A stretch of 64,000 bases of DNA from Chloroflexota bacterium. Lineage in GTDB: Bacteria > Chloroflexota > UBA11872 > UBA12225. The position numbers were made by a program, and so were the translations under genes. The notes under the pieces were generated by a model. The model was not told the origin of the DNA and ran no database searches. It was given only the letters and a program-made list of their open reading frames with translations. This document shows positions 26,090-34,431 of this stretch, piece by piece. Each line of letters opens with the position of its first letter. The first letter of the stretch is position 1. The stretch is taken from NCBI GenBank assembly GCA_030447525.1, contig JAUJOR010000004.1, forward strand, positions 1-64,000, written 5' to 3'.

Positions 26090-27274
26090 GTGAATACCGT
26101 TGACCAGGCCGTCAAGCTCGTCCGCAACTGGCGCCGCCACCGGGCGGTGATGCATCCCCAAACGCTGCAGTTCCTCTACCACTGGATGCGCGGCAGCACG
26201 GTATTACCGTACCCGCCGCTCAAGCTGCACCTGGAGTCCACCAGCATCTGCAACTTGCGCTGCCCGATGTGCCCCCAGTCCATCGATGCCGTGAAGGGGG
26301 ACACCGGGTACATCGACCTCGATCTGTATCGCAGGATCGTGGATCAGGCCGCCGGGTACGTGCGGGAAGTCAACCTGTTCTTTCGGGGCGAGCCCCTGCT
26401 GCACAAGCACATGCCGGAGCTCCTCCGTTACGGGCGCTCAAAAGGCGTGCGCCTCCACGTCAACACCAACGCCACCGTCCTGCGCGAAAAGCAGGCCCGC
26501 ATGCTGATCGAGGACGGGGCGGCCAAGGTGACCATCTCCTTCGACGGCCCGGACAAGGCCACCTATGAGAAGATGCGTAAGGGCGCCAAGTACGAAGTCA
26601 CCCTGGAGAACGTCCGTGGCTACCTGCGCCTGGTCAAGGAGTACCAGGCCAATGGCTGGCCGGTGCCTTACACCGTGATGCAGGTCATCCTGCCCTACGA
26701 CCCGGAGTCACCTGGCCCGGACGTCCCGGACCACATGAAGGCCCTGTTCGCCGGGCTCCCGGTGAACGAGTGGGATCCCATCTGGCCTCACGGGTGGGCC
26801 GGGGTGATGCAGGAGAACGGGGTGGTCGATGCCCAGCCCTACGGGGCCAACTATCATCCCTGCAACTGGCTGTGGAAAAGCCTGGCCATCTACTGGGACG
26901 GTCGAGTGGCGTCCTGCTGCGCCGACTTTTCCGGAGATCAGATCATCGGCGACGTCAAGACTCAGAGCCTGGCCCAGATCTGGAACGGGGAAGGCATGGT
27001 GCGCCTGCGGGACCTACAAGTGCAGGGGCGGTACAAAGAGGCCCCGCTGTGCTCCGGGTGCGACGCCGTGTGGCAAAAGGACAGCACGGCCTGGCGCCTC
27101 TTTAGCCGCGCCGAGGGCCTAGTGCGCCGGCGCGATCTCCCCACCGGCAAGCTGCCCGGTGGGGGGCCGGCCCCGGGGGAGGTCGTCCTGGGCCCCAGGG
27201 CCGCCGAGGTGGGCCCCGAAGGGGTCGCCGCCCTGGCGGCCGCTGCCAACGGCTATACCCCGCCGGCTCCTTAG
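26090..27274 (+). CDS. Radical SAM/SPASM domain protein
   Basis: A 394-residue iron-sulfur enzyme that would use S-adenosylmethionine to start radical chemistry. C54, C58 and C61 (ICNLRCPMCPQS) bind the radical SAM 4Fe-4S cluster. NLFFRGEPLLHKHMPEL is the glycine-rich SAM-binding strand with E in place, and HVNTNATVL and VTISFDGPDKATYEKMR are further barrel strands. A SPASM-type C-terminus has C258, C276, C277, C321 and C324 (YHPCNWLWKSLAIYWDGRV, ASCCADF, LCSGCDAVW), suited to one or two auxiliary clusters. The last 60 residues are proline/glycine-rich. The start is GTG 26090. In glycan clusters such enzymes modify sugars or nucleotide sugars; peptide modification is less likely because no precursor peptide gene is visible nearby. 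Confidence 0.9.
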   Translation: MNTVDQAVKLVRNWRRHRAVMHPQTLQFLYHWMRGSTVLPYPPLKLHLESTSICNLRCPMCPQSIDAVKGDTGYIDLDLYRRIVDQAAGYVREVNLFFRGEPLLHKHMPELLRYGRSKGVRLHVNTNATVLREKQARMLIEDGAAKVTISFDGPDKATYEKMRKGAKYEVTLENVRGYLRLVKEYQANGWPVPYTVMQVILPYDPESPGPDVPDHMKALFAGLPVNEWDPIWPHGWAGVMQENGVVDAQPYGANYHPCNWLWKSLAIYWDGRVASCCADFSGDQIIGDVKTQSLAQIWNGEGMVRLRDLQVQGRYKEAPLCSGCDAVWQKDSTAWRLFSRAEGLVRRRDLPTGKLPGGGPAPGEVVLGPRAAEVGPEGVAALAAAANGYTPPAP

Positions 27275-27383
27275 CGCGCTGGCCTCAGCAACGTGACCGC
27301 CCAACCGGCAGGCTCGAGGGAGACGGCAGTGGCCAGACGGCGACGTTGTTCTCGCCACACGTCTTAGCGACTCGCGCCTCCCC

Positions 27384-28661
27384 TTGACCCGCATCCTGAT
27401 CGTCTCCAACCTGTTTCCGCCGGACATCGGCGGGCCGGCGACGTACGTCCCCCGGATCGCCTCGGAGCTGGCCGCCCGAGGTCACGCCATCTCCGTCGTC
27501 GGCGGCGCCCCGCCGGGGCTACGGCTCCCCCTGGACGACCCCCACGACGCCTGGCCCTATCCCGTGGCCCGCATCTCCCGCGGGCTACCCCTGCCCCGAC
27601 GCCTGGCCGTGGCCTGGAAGACGCTCCTGGGCGCCGCCCGCCGGGCTGACGTCCTCTACGTCCAGGGACTGGCCGGGCCGGAGATGGTTGCCGTGCTGGC
27701 CGGGCGGCTCCTTGGAAAGCCGGTGGCGTTGAAGATCGTGGGCGACAACGCCTGGGAGTACGCCATCCGCAAGGGCCTCACGGACGACGGCATAGACGAC
27801 TTCCAGCACCGCCGGTACGGCCCCCGACTGCGGGCGGTCAGGTCGCTGGTGCATAACTACGCCCGCCTGGTCAGCCGCCTGATCGTCCCCAGCGAGTACC
27901 TCAAGGGGATCGTCCGTGGCTGGGGGGTGGCCCCGGGGCGCGTGCGCGTCATCCGCAACGCCCTGACGGTGCCCGTCTCCACGCCGGGGCAGCGCGCCCA
28001 GGCCCGCGCCGAGGTCCGCGCCGCCCTGGGCCTGACCGGGCCGCTCCTGGTCACCTCTGCCCGCCTCTACCCCTGGAAGAATCTCGACTTCCTGATTCGC
28101 CTCCTGCCCAGCCTGGCGCCGGACGTGACCCTGGCCATCGTCGGCGGGGGCCCAGAGGGCGAGCGCCTGGCGGCGGTGGCGCAGCGCGCCGGCGTGGCCG
28201 GGCGCGTCCACTTCACCGGCAGCGTCCCGCACCAGGACGTGCAACGCTACCTGCGCGCCGCCGACGTCTTTATCCTCAATACCCGCTATGAGGGTCTGTC
28301 CCACGTCCTGCTGGAAGCCATGGCCGCCGGGGCCCCCGTCGTCGCTTCGGCGGTGGGGGGCAATCCTGAGGTTGTCCACCACGGGAGGAACGGCCTGCTC
28401 GTGCCCCTGAACGATGGCCCGGCGATCCAGGAGGCGGTCGGCTCGCTCCTCGGCGGGGGCGATCTCGCTGCCCGGCTGGCTCAGCAGGCCTGGCGCGACG
28501 TCCTGGCCTACCGCTGGGACGAGCTGGTGGAGCGCACGGCGGCGACCCTGGAAGAGCTAGCCGGCAGCCCCTTCTCTCCCCTTACCGTGGCTGCCTCCCC
28601 ACCCGGGGGTGTTCAACACGCTCCTGGAAGGAAAGGTGAGGGGGCAACAGGTGGGCCATGA
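27384..28661 (+). CDS. Family 4 glycosyltransferase
   Basis: A 425-residue GT-B retaining glycosyltransferase using a nucleotide sugar in the cytoplasm. The start codon is TTG at 27384, giving TRILIVSNLFPPDIGGPATY, the typical GT4 N-terminal strand and glycine-rich loop. ALGLTGPLLVTSARLYPWKNLDFLIRLLP opens the C-terminal domain (key residues S-A-R-L-x-x-W-K-N), and the E-x7-E motif is EGLSHVLLEAMAAGAP followed by VGGNPEVVHHGRNG. No membrane segment is seen. It begins the run of GT genes after a 109 bp gap from the radical SAM gene and overlaps the next GT4 by four bases (ATGA). Confidence 0.92.
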   Translation: MTRILIVSNLFPPDIGGPATYVPRIASELAARGHAISVVGGAPPGLRLPLDDPHDAWPYPVARISRGLPLPRRLAVAWKTLLGAARRADVLYVQGLAGPEMVAVLAGRLLGKPVALKIVGDNAWEYAIRKGLTDDGIDDFQHRRYGPRLRAVRSLVHNYARLVSRLIVPSEYLKGIVRGWGVAPGRVRVIRNALTVPVSTPGQRAQARAEVRAALGLTGPLLVTSARLYPWKNLDFLIRLLPSLAPDVTLAIVGGGPEGERLAAVAQRAGVAGRVHFTGSVPHQDVQRYLRAADVFILNTRYEGLSHVLLEAMAAGAPVVASAVGGNPEVVHHGRNGLLVPLNDGPAIQEAVGSLLGGGDLAARLAQQAWRDVLAYRWDELVERTAATLEELAGSPFSPLTVAASPPGGVQHAPGRKGEGATGGP

Positions 28662-29722
28662 AGCGGTTGGTCTTCATCACTCAGAGTTACGACCCGGCGA
28701 GCACCATCCTCGGCGTGACGCGGGACTGGGTGGCCGCCCTGGCCGGGCGCTGCGCCGGGGTGGACGTCATCGCCGCAGCCGCCCCACCGGGGGTGCAGGC
28801 CCCACCGAACGTGCGCGTCACGTCGCTGGGCAAGGAGCGCGGGGCCGGCCGAGCCGCTCAAGGGCTGCGCCTGGCCCGGGCCATGGGCGCCACCGTCCCG
28901 CAGGCCGGGGCCGTCTTCGTGCACATGGTGCCCCGCTTCGCCGTGCTGGCCTTCCCCTTCGCCGCCGCCGCCCGGCGCCCCATGGCCCTGTGGTACGCCC
29001 AGGGGGGCATCAGCCATTCCCTGCGCCTGGCGGCGCAACTGGCCGATCGGATCATGACGCCAACCCGGGACAGCTTTCCGCTGAGCGGGGGAGGGGTCGA
29101 GGGCCGGATCGTCGTCACCGGGCACGGGGTCGACACCAGCCGCTATGCCCCGGACGGCAGCGTGCCCCATGGACGGCGGCGCCTGCTCGCCGTGGGGCGG
29201 CTGTCCCCCGCCAAGCGCTACGATCTCCTGCTGGACGCCGTGGCCCGCCTCCCGGATAGGGCCTGGGAGCTGCGCATCGTGGGACCGCCCCTGTACGCCT
29301 CCGACCACGCCCATGCCCAGACCCTCCGCCGGCAGGCGGCTCGATTAGGGATCGCGGGGCAGGTCGAGTTCGCCGGCGAGGTCCCCTACGTGGAGATGCC
29401 GGGGGAGTACCGCCGGGCCTGGCTGCTGGCTCACACCAGCGCCACCGGCAGCTTAGACAAGGTCGTCCTGGAAGCCATGGCCTGTGGCACTCCGGTCATC
29501 TCCACCGCACCTTCATCCCGTACTGCCCTGGGGGGCCTGGCCGACGCCCTCGCCCTCCCCGATGATTGCCCGGAGGAGATGGGCGCGGCCCTCGCCGGCG
29601 CCCTGGGCTGGACGGCGGCGCGCCGTGCCGAGCTGGGCGCGGCCGGCCGGGCCATCGTCCAGCGGGAGCACAGCCTGGACGCCTGGGCCGGCCGCGTCGC
29701 CGCGCTCCTCGGGGTAGCGTAA
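28658..29722 (+). CDS. Family 4 glycosyltransferase
   Basis: A 354-residue GT-B enzyme. The N-terminal domain has KRLVFITQSYDPASTILGVT and the acceptor-side segment HMVPRFAVLAFPFAAAARRP. The C-terminal donor domain opens with RRLLAVGRLSPAKRYDLLLDAVARL and carries the E-x7-E-type region GSLDKVVLEAMACGTPV, where the first acid is D and the last is E. GQVEFAGEVPYVEMP is the usual strand before it. The start ATG overlaps the previous stop. It forms a tight three-gene unit with its neighbours; donor and acceptor are unknown. Confidence 0.9.
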   Translation: MKRLVFITQSYDPASTILGVTRDWVAALAGRCAGVDVIAAAAPPGVQAPPNVRVTSLGKERGAGRAAQGLRLARAMGATVPQAGAVFVHMVPRFAVLAFPFAAAARRPMALWYAQGGISHSLRLAAQLADRIMTPTRDSFPLSGGGVEGRIVVTGHGVDTSRYAPDGSVPHGRRRLLAVGRLSPAKRYDLLLDAVARLPDRAWELRIVGPPLYASDHAHAQTLRRQAARLGIAGQVEFAGEVPYVEMPGEYRRAWLLAHTSATGSLDKVVLEAMACGTPVISTAPSSRTALGGLADALALPDDCPEEMGAALAGALGWTAARRAELGAAGRAIVQREHSLDAWAGRVAALLGVA

Positions 29723-29768
29723 ATGCGTCCGCGGCCGGCATGCCTGATGCCGTGATCGAGGAGATTCT

Positions 29769-30941
29769 GTGGCCACCCCCCTGCGCGTCCTCTACGTCTT
29801 TACCGCCCGTAAGCGGGGCCTTCTGGAACAGGCGGCCCGGGGGGAGGCGCCGGACACCCTCCTGTTCGGCTATAACCATCTGCGCGCTACCGGCGTTGCC
29901 CCCAGCTTGCATGAGCCGGACTACCCGCACCTGGGCCGGGCCCTGGCCCGCCGGGCCGGTCGCCTGGGGCCCGACTTTCTCCAGCTCCGCACCCTGCGCC
30001 TCTTTCCGAACTACGACGTCGTCTTCCTCACCGGGGGTTGGCCCCTCCTGCTCGCCGCTCGCGCCATCCCGCGCCGGCGGCGCCCCAAGCTGGTGTGGCT
30101 GAACATGACCCTGACCAACCTCTTACGCCGGCCACACCCCACCACCGCCCTGCTGCGCCTGGCCATCCGCAGGGCCGATCGGGTAGTGTGCGTCGCCCGG
30201 CACCAGCAGGCCTTTCTCCAAGACCTGTATCACTGGCCGGAGGCGCGGCTCCCCCTGGCCTTGTCCGGCACCGACGGGGCCTTTTTTCGGCCGGGGCGTG
30301 ACTCACCCGGCGGCGCCACCGGCGCCAGCGCCCCGCCGGGCTCAGGACACGAAGCCGTCGCGCCGGGGGGGCAGCGGTCACCTACCGTGCTCGCCGCCGG
30401 CCGGGACGCCGGGCGCGACTACGCCACCCTGCTGCGGGCCCTGCCCCGTGGTGCTGCCCTGCGCCTGGTGTGCAGCCGGCGCAACCTGGCGGGACTGGAC
30501 CTGCCCCCACAGGCAGGCGTCCGCTACGACATCCCCCCGGCGGCCCTGCGCCAGGAATATGCCGGGGCGGACGTCGTGGCCGTCCCGACGCACGGCGACG
30601 CCTCGCTGGCCGGCTCCGACTGCTCTGGTACCCTGGTGCTCCTCGACGCCCTGGCCATGGGTCGCCCGGCGGTGATCTCCGGGCGCGCCTCGGTGGGCAA
30701 CTACGTGACTCCCGGCGAGCATGCCCTGACCGTGTCTCCCGGCGATCCCCTGGCCCTCAAGGGCGCCCTCGACTTCCTCCTGACCGACCGGGAGGGGGCC
30801 GCTCGCCTGGCCGCGGCCGGGCGGGAGAGGGTCCTCACTTCCTTGACCACGCCCCATTTCGCCCGGCGCCTGGCCGAGATCTTCCACCAGGTGGCCGGTG
30901 AATCAGGGCGCCCGGCCGGCCTGGCCGGCGCCGAGGCGTGA
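29769..30941 (+). CDS. GT-B glycosyltransferase with atypical active-site motif
   Basis: A 390-residue GT-B-like protein starting at GTG 29769. The N-terminal half has TPLRVLYVFTARKRGLLEQ, NYDVVFLTGGWPLLLAA and RADRVVCVARHQQAFL. The C-terminal half opens with SPTVLAAGRDAGRDYATLLRAL. The usual E-x7-E is replaced by GSDCSGTLVLLDALAMGRPAV, keeping only Asp residues, which is seen in some GT4 subgroups that read SDxxG. It lies 46 bp after the previous GT4 and 1 bp before the double GT4. A glycosyltransferase role is likely but less certain than for its neighbours. Confidence 0.8.
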   Translation: MATPLRVLYVFTARKRGLLEQAARGEAPDTLLFGYNHLRATGVAPSLHEPDYPHLGRALARRAGRLGPDFLQLRTLRLFPNYDVVFLTGGWPLLLAARAIPRRRRPKLVWLNMTLTNLLRRPHPTTALLRLAIRRADRVVCVARHQQAFLQDLYHWPEARLPLALSGTDGAFFRPGRDSPGGATGASAPPGSGHEAVAPGGQRSPTVLAAGRDAGRDYATLLRALPRGAALRLVCSRRNLAGLDLPPQAGVRYDIPPAALRQEYAGADVVAVPTHGDASLAGSDCSGTLVLLDALAMGRPAVISGRASVGNYVTPGEHALTVSPGDPLALKGALDFLLTDREGAARLAAAGRERVLTSLTTPHFARRLAEIFHQVAGESGRPAGLAGAEA

Positions 30942-30942
30942 C

Positions 30943-33651
30943 ATGGAGGCCTCCCGCCGGCTCTCCGTCCTCGCCGTCAGCCTGGACTCCCAGATCGCCG
31001 GGGCCCACCCGCCGGCGGGCCGGCCGGGAGTCGCCGTCCCGGTGAGCGGTGGCGTCTTCGGCGACCCCGTGGAGCGCCAGCGGCGCTACGCCGCCCATCT
31101 GAGAGCCCTGCACGTGGTGGTCAAGAGTGAACGTGCCGCGCCGGCCGGCCCCATCCCCCTGGCGCACAACGCCTGGGCCTATGCCACCCGCTCGGTCTCC
31201 CGCTATACCTTCGTCCCCGACGCCATCCGCATCGCCTCCCGGCTGTGTAGCGCCTCCCCGGCGCCGACCAAGGGCAGGCGAGTCGATTTCTGGCCTGCCG
31301 GTCCTGGCAGCGGGGGGGTCGACGTCATCTCCGCCCAGGACCCGTTCGCCACCGGGCTGGCCGCCTACGTCGTCGCCCGGCGCTACGGCAAGCCCCTCAA
31401 CGTCCAGTTGCACTTCGACGTCCTGGACAATCCCTTCTGGCTCGCCGAACGGCCGGAGCACCGCCTGCTCAACGTCCTGGGCAAGTGGCTACTGCGCCGG
31501 GCAGCCACGGTGCGCGTCGGCACCACCCGTGAACGGGCGAAGCTCGCCGGCTGGGGCATCCCAGACGGGCGCATCGCCGTCGCCCCCGTGCCCGTCGACC
31601 TGGAGCGGTTCCGCAAGGCCCGGCCCGACCCCCGCGTGCGCCAGGGCCTCCGCCCTGAGGACGCCGTCGTCCTCGCCGCCAAGCGCCTCGTCCCTCAGAA
31701 AGACGTCCCCACCCTGCTGCGCGCCGCCGCGGAGGTGACACGCGCCCGCCCGGGGACGCGCTTTGTCATCGCCGGCGACGGTCCGCTGCGTCCCGACCTG
31801 GAGCGCCTGGCCCTGGCGCTGGGACTGGGCGACGCCGTGCGCTTCCTGGGGCGCGTCGACCGGCTGGAGATGCCCGGCCTCTACGCCGGGGGGGATGTCC
31901 TGGCCGTCTCCTCGCTCTACGAAGGCACCAGCCTCGTCGCCGTCGAGGCCGGCGCGGCCGGCATGCCCGTGGTCACCACCGACGTCGCCGGGGCGGCCGA
32001 CACCGTGCTCGACGGGATCAGCGGGCACGTCGTCCCCATTCGGAACCCGCAGGCCCTCGCCGCCGCCCTGCTCGACGTCCTGGCCCACCCGGCGCGCGCG
32101 GCGCAGATGGGCGCCGCCGGTCAGGCCCACGTCGGCGAGCGCTTTGCCCTTGACCGCACCGTGTCCGCGGTGATCGCCTTGTGGCAGCAGACGGCAGAGG
32201 GCTGCCCTGCCCCCCCAGCGGGGGCGCAACGGGGCCTGAGCGGCGAAGCCGGGGGGCCGCCGCTGCCGGTAGAGGGCGCCCAGCCCCCCTCCTTTCTACA
32301 CGTAAGGGAGGAGCAGCAGGGCCTGAGCGGCGAAGCCGGGGGGGACGAGCCACGCCTCGGCGCCGGCAAAGACCCTGTCCCCGCTCCCGCCGGGGAGCGG
32401 GGACAGGCACAACGCTGGCTCTACCTGGCCAATATCCGCGTGCCGAGCGAGAAAGCCCACGTCTTCCAGGTCTTCCAGATGGTCGACGCCCTGGGCGGGG
32501 CCGGCGTGGCCGTGGAGCTGGCCCACCCGCAGCGGGCCAATCTCCCGGGCATAGGGGAGCACGATCCGATGCCCCTGTACGGCCTGCGCCACGCTCCCAG
32601 GACGCGTGCCCTGCCTTCACTGGACGCGATCAAGCTGGTCACAATTGACTGCCCTCCCCTGAATCGGCCCCCCATACCGGCCCTGGCCTTTGGGCTCCAG
32701 TCGCTCAGCTTTGCCCTCGCCGCGGCGGGCTATGCCCGGGGCGCAGCGGTGGACGCCGTCTACTCTCGAGACTGGCCCCTGCTGGCGGCCCTGGCCGCCA
32801 GCAGTCGGACACGCCGTCTGCCCTTGTTCTGGGAAGCACACGACCTCCCGCAAGGGCGTGTCGCCTGCGCCGCCCTGCGGCGCCTCCTCCCTCTCCTCAG
32901 CGGCATCGTCGCCATCTCCGCCGGGCTGGGCCAGGGGCTCACCGTCCTCGGCGCCCGGCCAGAAGACGTCTTGGTGGCGCCGGACGCGGTTAACCCGGTC
33001 CGCTTCAGCGCACTCCCCGAGCGCGACCAGGCGCGGGCGGCCCTTGACCTCCCGGCCGGCGCCCCCGTGGTGGTCTATGCCGGGCATCTTTACCGCTGGA
33101 AGGGGGCCCACACCCTCGCCCTGGCGTCTCGCGATCTCCCCCCGGACGCCGTCGTCTGCATCGTCGGTGGCACCCCGGCGGACGTGGCCGCCTTCCGGGA
33201 CTTTGTCAGCCGAGAGGGCTTGACGCGGGTGCGCCTCCCCGGCTACGTCCCGCCGAGCGACGTGCCCCTCTGGCTGGCCGCGGCCGACGTCCTGGCCCTG
33301 CCGAACTCCGGCGTCCTGGCCATCTCGGCGCGCTACACCTCCCCACTCAAGCTCTTCGAGTACATGGCCGCCGGCCGGCCGATCGTCGCCTCCGACCTCC
33401 CTTCCCTGCGCGAGGTGCTGGTGGACGGTCACAATGCCGCGCTCGTCCCGCCGGACGACCCCAGCGCCCTGGCCCGCGGCCTGAAGGTCATCCTCGACGA
33501 TCCCGCCCTGGGCCGGCGACTGGCCGAGCGAGCGAGGCAAGACGTCGCCGGCCGCACCTGGGACGCCCGGGCACGGGGGATCGCGCAGTTCGTGGCCCAG
33601 CGCAGTGGGCCCCTAGCGGGCCCTGTGCCGCCCCCGGCCGGCAGGCCCTGA
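30943..33651 (+). CDS. Two-domain fused family 4 glycosyltransferase
   Basis: The 902-residue protein contains two complete GT-B enzymes. Domain 1 (about 1-415) has LLRRAATVRVGTTRERAKL, the donor-domain opening VVLAAKRLVPQKDVPTLLRA and the E-x7-E motif YEGTSLVAVEAGAAGMP. Domain 2 (about 500-890) starts WLYLANIRVPSEKAHVFQVFQ, has VVVYAGHLYRWKGAHTLAL and SPLKLFEYMAAGRPIVASD. The linker is low-complexity and contains two in-frame copies of GLSGEAGG. The ATG at 30943 is 1 bp after the preceding stop; the frame extends back to a GTG at 30898 but that overlaps the previous gene. Fusion suggests two consecutive sugar additions by one polypeptide; many clusters encode them separately. Confidence 0.88.
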   Translation: MEASRRLSVLAVSLDSQIAGAHPPAGRPGVAVPVSGGVFGDPVERQRRYAAHLRALHVVVKSERAAPAGPIPLAHNAWAYATRSVSRYTFVPDAIRIASRLCSASPAPTKGRRVDFWPAGPGSGGVDVISAQDPFATGLAAYVVARRYGKPLNVQLHFDVLDNPFWLAERPEHRLLNVLGKWLLRRAATVRVGTTRERAKLAGWGIPDGRIAVAPVPVDLERFRKARPDPRVRQGLRPEDAVVLAAKRLVPQKDVPTLLRAAAEVTRARPGTRFVIAGDGPLRPDLERLALALGLGDAVRFLGRVDRLEMPGLYAGGDVLAVSSLYEGTSLVAVEAGAAGMPVVTTDVAGAADTVLDGISGHVVPIRNPQALAAALLDVLAHPARAAQMGAAGQAHVGERFALDRTVSAVIALWQQTAEGCPAPPAGAQRGLSGEAGGPPLPVEGAQPPSFLHVREEQQGLSGEAGGDEPRLGAGKDPVPAPAGERGQAQRWLYLANIRVPSEKAHVFQVFQMVDALGGAGVAVELAHPQRANLPGIGEHDPMPLYGLRHAPRTRALPSLDAIKLVTIDCPPLNRPPIPALAFGLQSLSFALAAAGYARGAAVDAVYSRDWPLLAALAASSRTRRLPLFWEAHDLPQGRVACAALRRLLPLLSGIVAISAGLGQGLTVLGARPEDVLVAPDAVNPVRFSALPERDQARAALDLPAGAPVVVYAGHLYRWKGAHTLALASRDLPPDAVVCIVGGTPADVAAFRDFVSREGLTRVRLPGYVPPSDVPLWLAAADVLALPNSGVLAISARYTSPLKLFEYMAAGRPIVASDLPSLREVLVDGHNAALVPPDDPSALARGLKVILDDPALGRRLAERARQDVAGRTWDARARGIAQFVAQRSGPLAGPVPPPAGRP
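32233..32344 (+). repeat. Duplicated 24-bp element in the linker between fused GT4 domains
   Basis: The sequence GGCCTGAGCGGCGAAGCC followed by a run of six or seven G occurs at 32233-32256 and again at 32320-32344, 87 bp (29 codons) apart. Both copies encode GLSGEAGG in the same frame. The unit is not repeated elsewhere in the two GT domains, so it looks like a small inserted or duplicated linker element. Confidence 0.6.
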
Positions 33652-33661
33652 ACAACCAGAG

Positions 33662-34324
33662 ATGAAAGACACCCTCTCCCTGGTGGCCTGTCGCCTCCTC
33701 CTGGCGCTGCCGGACCTGCACCGCCTGCCCCCGTACTGGCGCACCCTGCGCCGCCTGCGGGCCCTGGCCCTGCGCCGGCGGGCCCCCGGCGTCCACCCCA
33801 GTGCCGTGCTCCACCAGGGCGTCTACTTCCACCGCGCCCTGGCCCTCGCGCTGGGGGCGGGCGCCGAGGTCCGCGACCGCGTCCGCCTGGGGATCGACGA
33901 GCCGGGGCTCGACCGGCGCGGCCGAGTGGCGGCCGGGGAGGCGCAAGGGCAGGGTGGGGAGTCACAGATCCTGGCCGGCAGCTTCACGCTCGGCGCCGGC
34001 TCGGTCGTCCTCTCGGATACCCACGTCGACTGCAGCGCCCCTGTGACCATCGGCCGGCGGAGCCACGTCGGGCGGCGCAATCAACTTTTTACCCACGCCC
34101 ATGACACCGTCCGGCGCGAGGTCCCCGTCCTGGACGCCCCCATCGTCACCGCCCCCATCACCATCGGTGACGACGTCATGCTGTACAGCGACGTCGTCGT
34201 CCTCCCCGGAGTGACCATCGGCGATGGGGCCGTCGTCGGCGTCCGCGCCGTAGTGACGCGGGACATTCCCCCCTATGCCACGGCGGCCGGCGTCCCGGCT
34301 CGCATCATCGGCCAGCGCCGCTAG
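33662..34324 (+). CDS. Hexapeptide-repeat acyltransferase (WbbJ-like)
   Basis: A 220-residue left-handed beta-helix acyltransferase that would O- or N-acetylate a sugar of the glycan. Hexapeptide repeats run from about residue 110 (ILAGSFTLGAGSVVLSDTHV) through PVTIGRRSHVGRRNQLFTHAHD, with the conserved catalytic-type His in THAHD, to APITIGDDVMLYSDVVVLPGVTIGDGAVVGVRAVVTRDIPPY and the closing AAGVPARIIGQR (all key hexads I/V-G-x). The first 80 residues are basic and may be a cytoplasmic helix. The gene starts 10 bp after the double GT4, so it is probably part of that operon. Confidence 0.9.
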   Translation: MKDTLSLVACRLLLALPDLHRLPPYWRTLRRLRALALRRRAPGVHPSAVLHQGVYFHRALALALGAGAEVRDRVRLGIDEPGLDRRGRVAAGEAQGQGGESQILAGSFTLGAGSVVLSDTHVDCSAPVTIGRRSHVGRRNQLFTHAHDTVRREVPVLDAPIVTAPITIGDDVMLYSDVVVLPGVTIGDGAVVGVRAVVTRDIPPYATAAGVPARIIGQRR

Positions 34325-34364
34325 ACCGGCCGGCGTCACCGCGGGAGGCCGGCGCCCCGGGCCA

Positions 34365-34402
34365 CCTGAGACGTCAGACTCCGCCAGACGCCACCTGCCG
34401 TC
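34365..34402 (-). repeat. Degenerate intergenic copy of the GTCTCAGGT repeat
   Basis: Read on the minus strand this piece has CAGGTGGCGTCTGGCGGAGT and then GTCTCAGGTGG. It matches, with gaps, the element at 16151-16195. It lies in the 107 bp gap before the nitroreductase-methyltransferase gene, the only part of the gap with any structure. Confidence 0.4.
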
Positions 34403-34431
34403 CCGGCGCCCGTTGTATCCTCCGAGCACCC

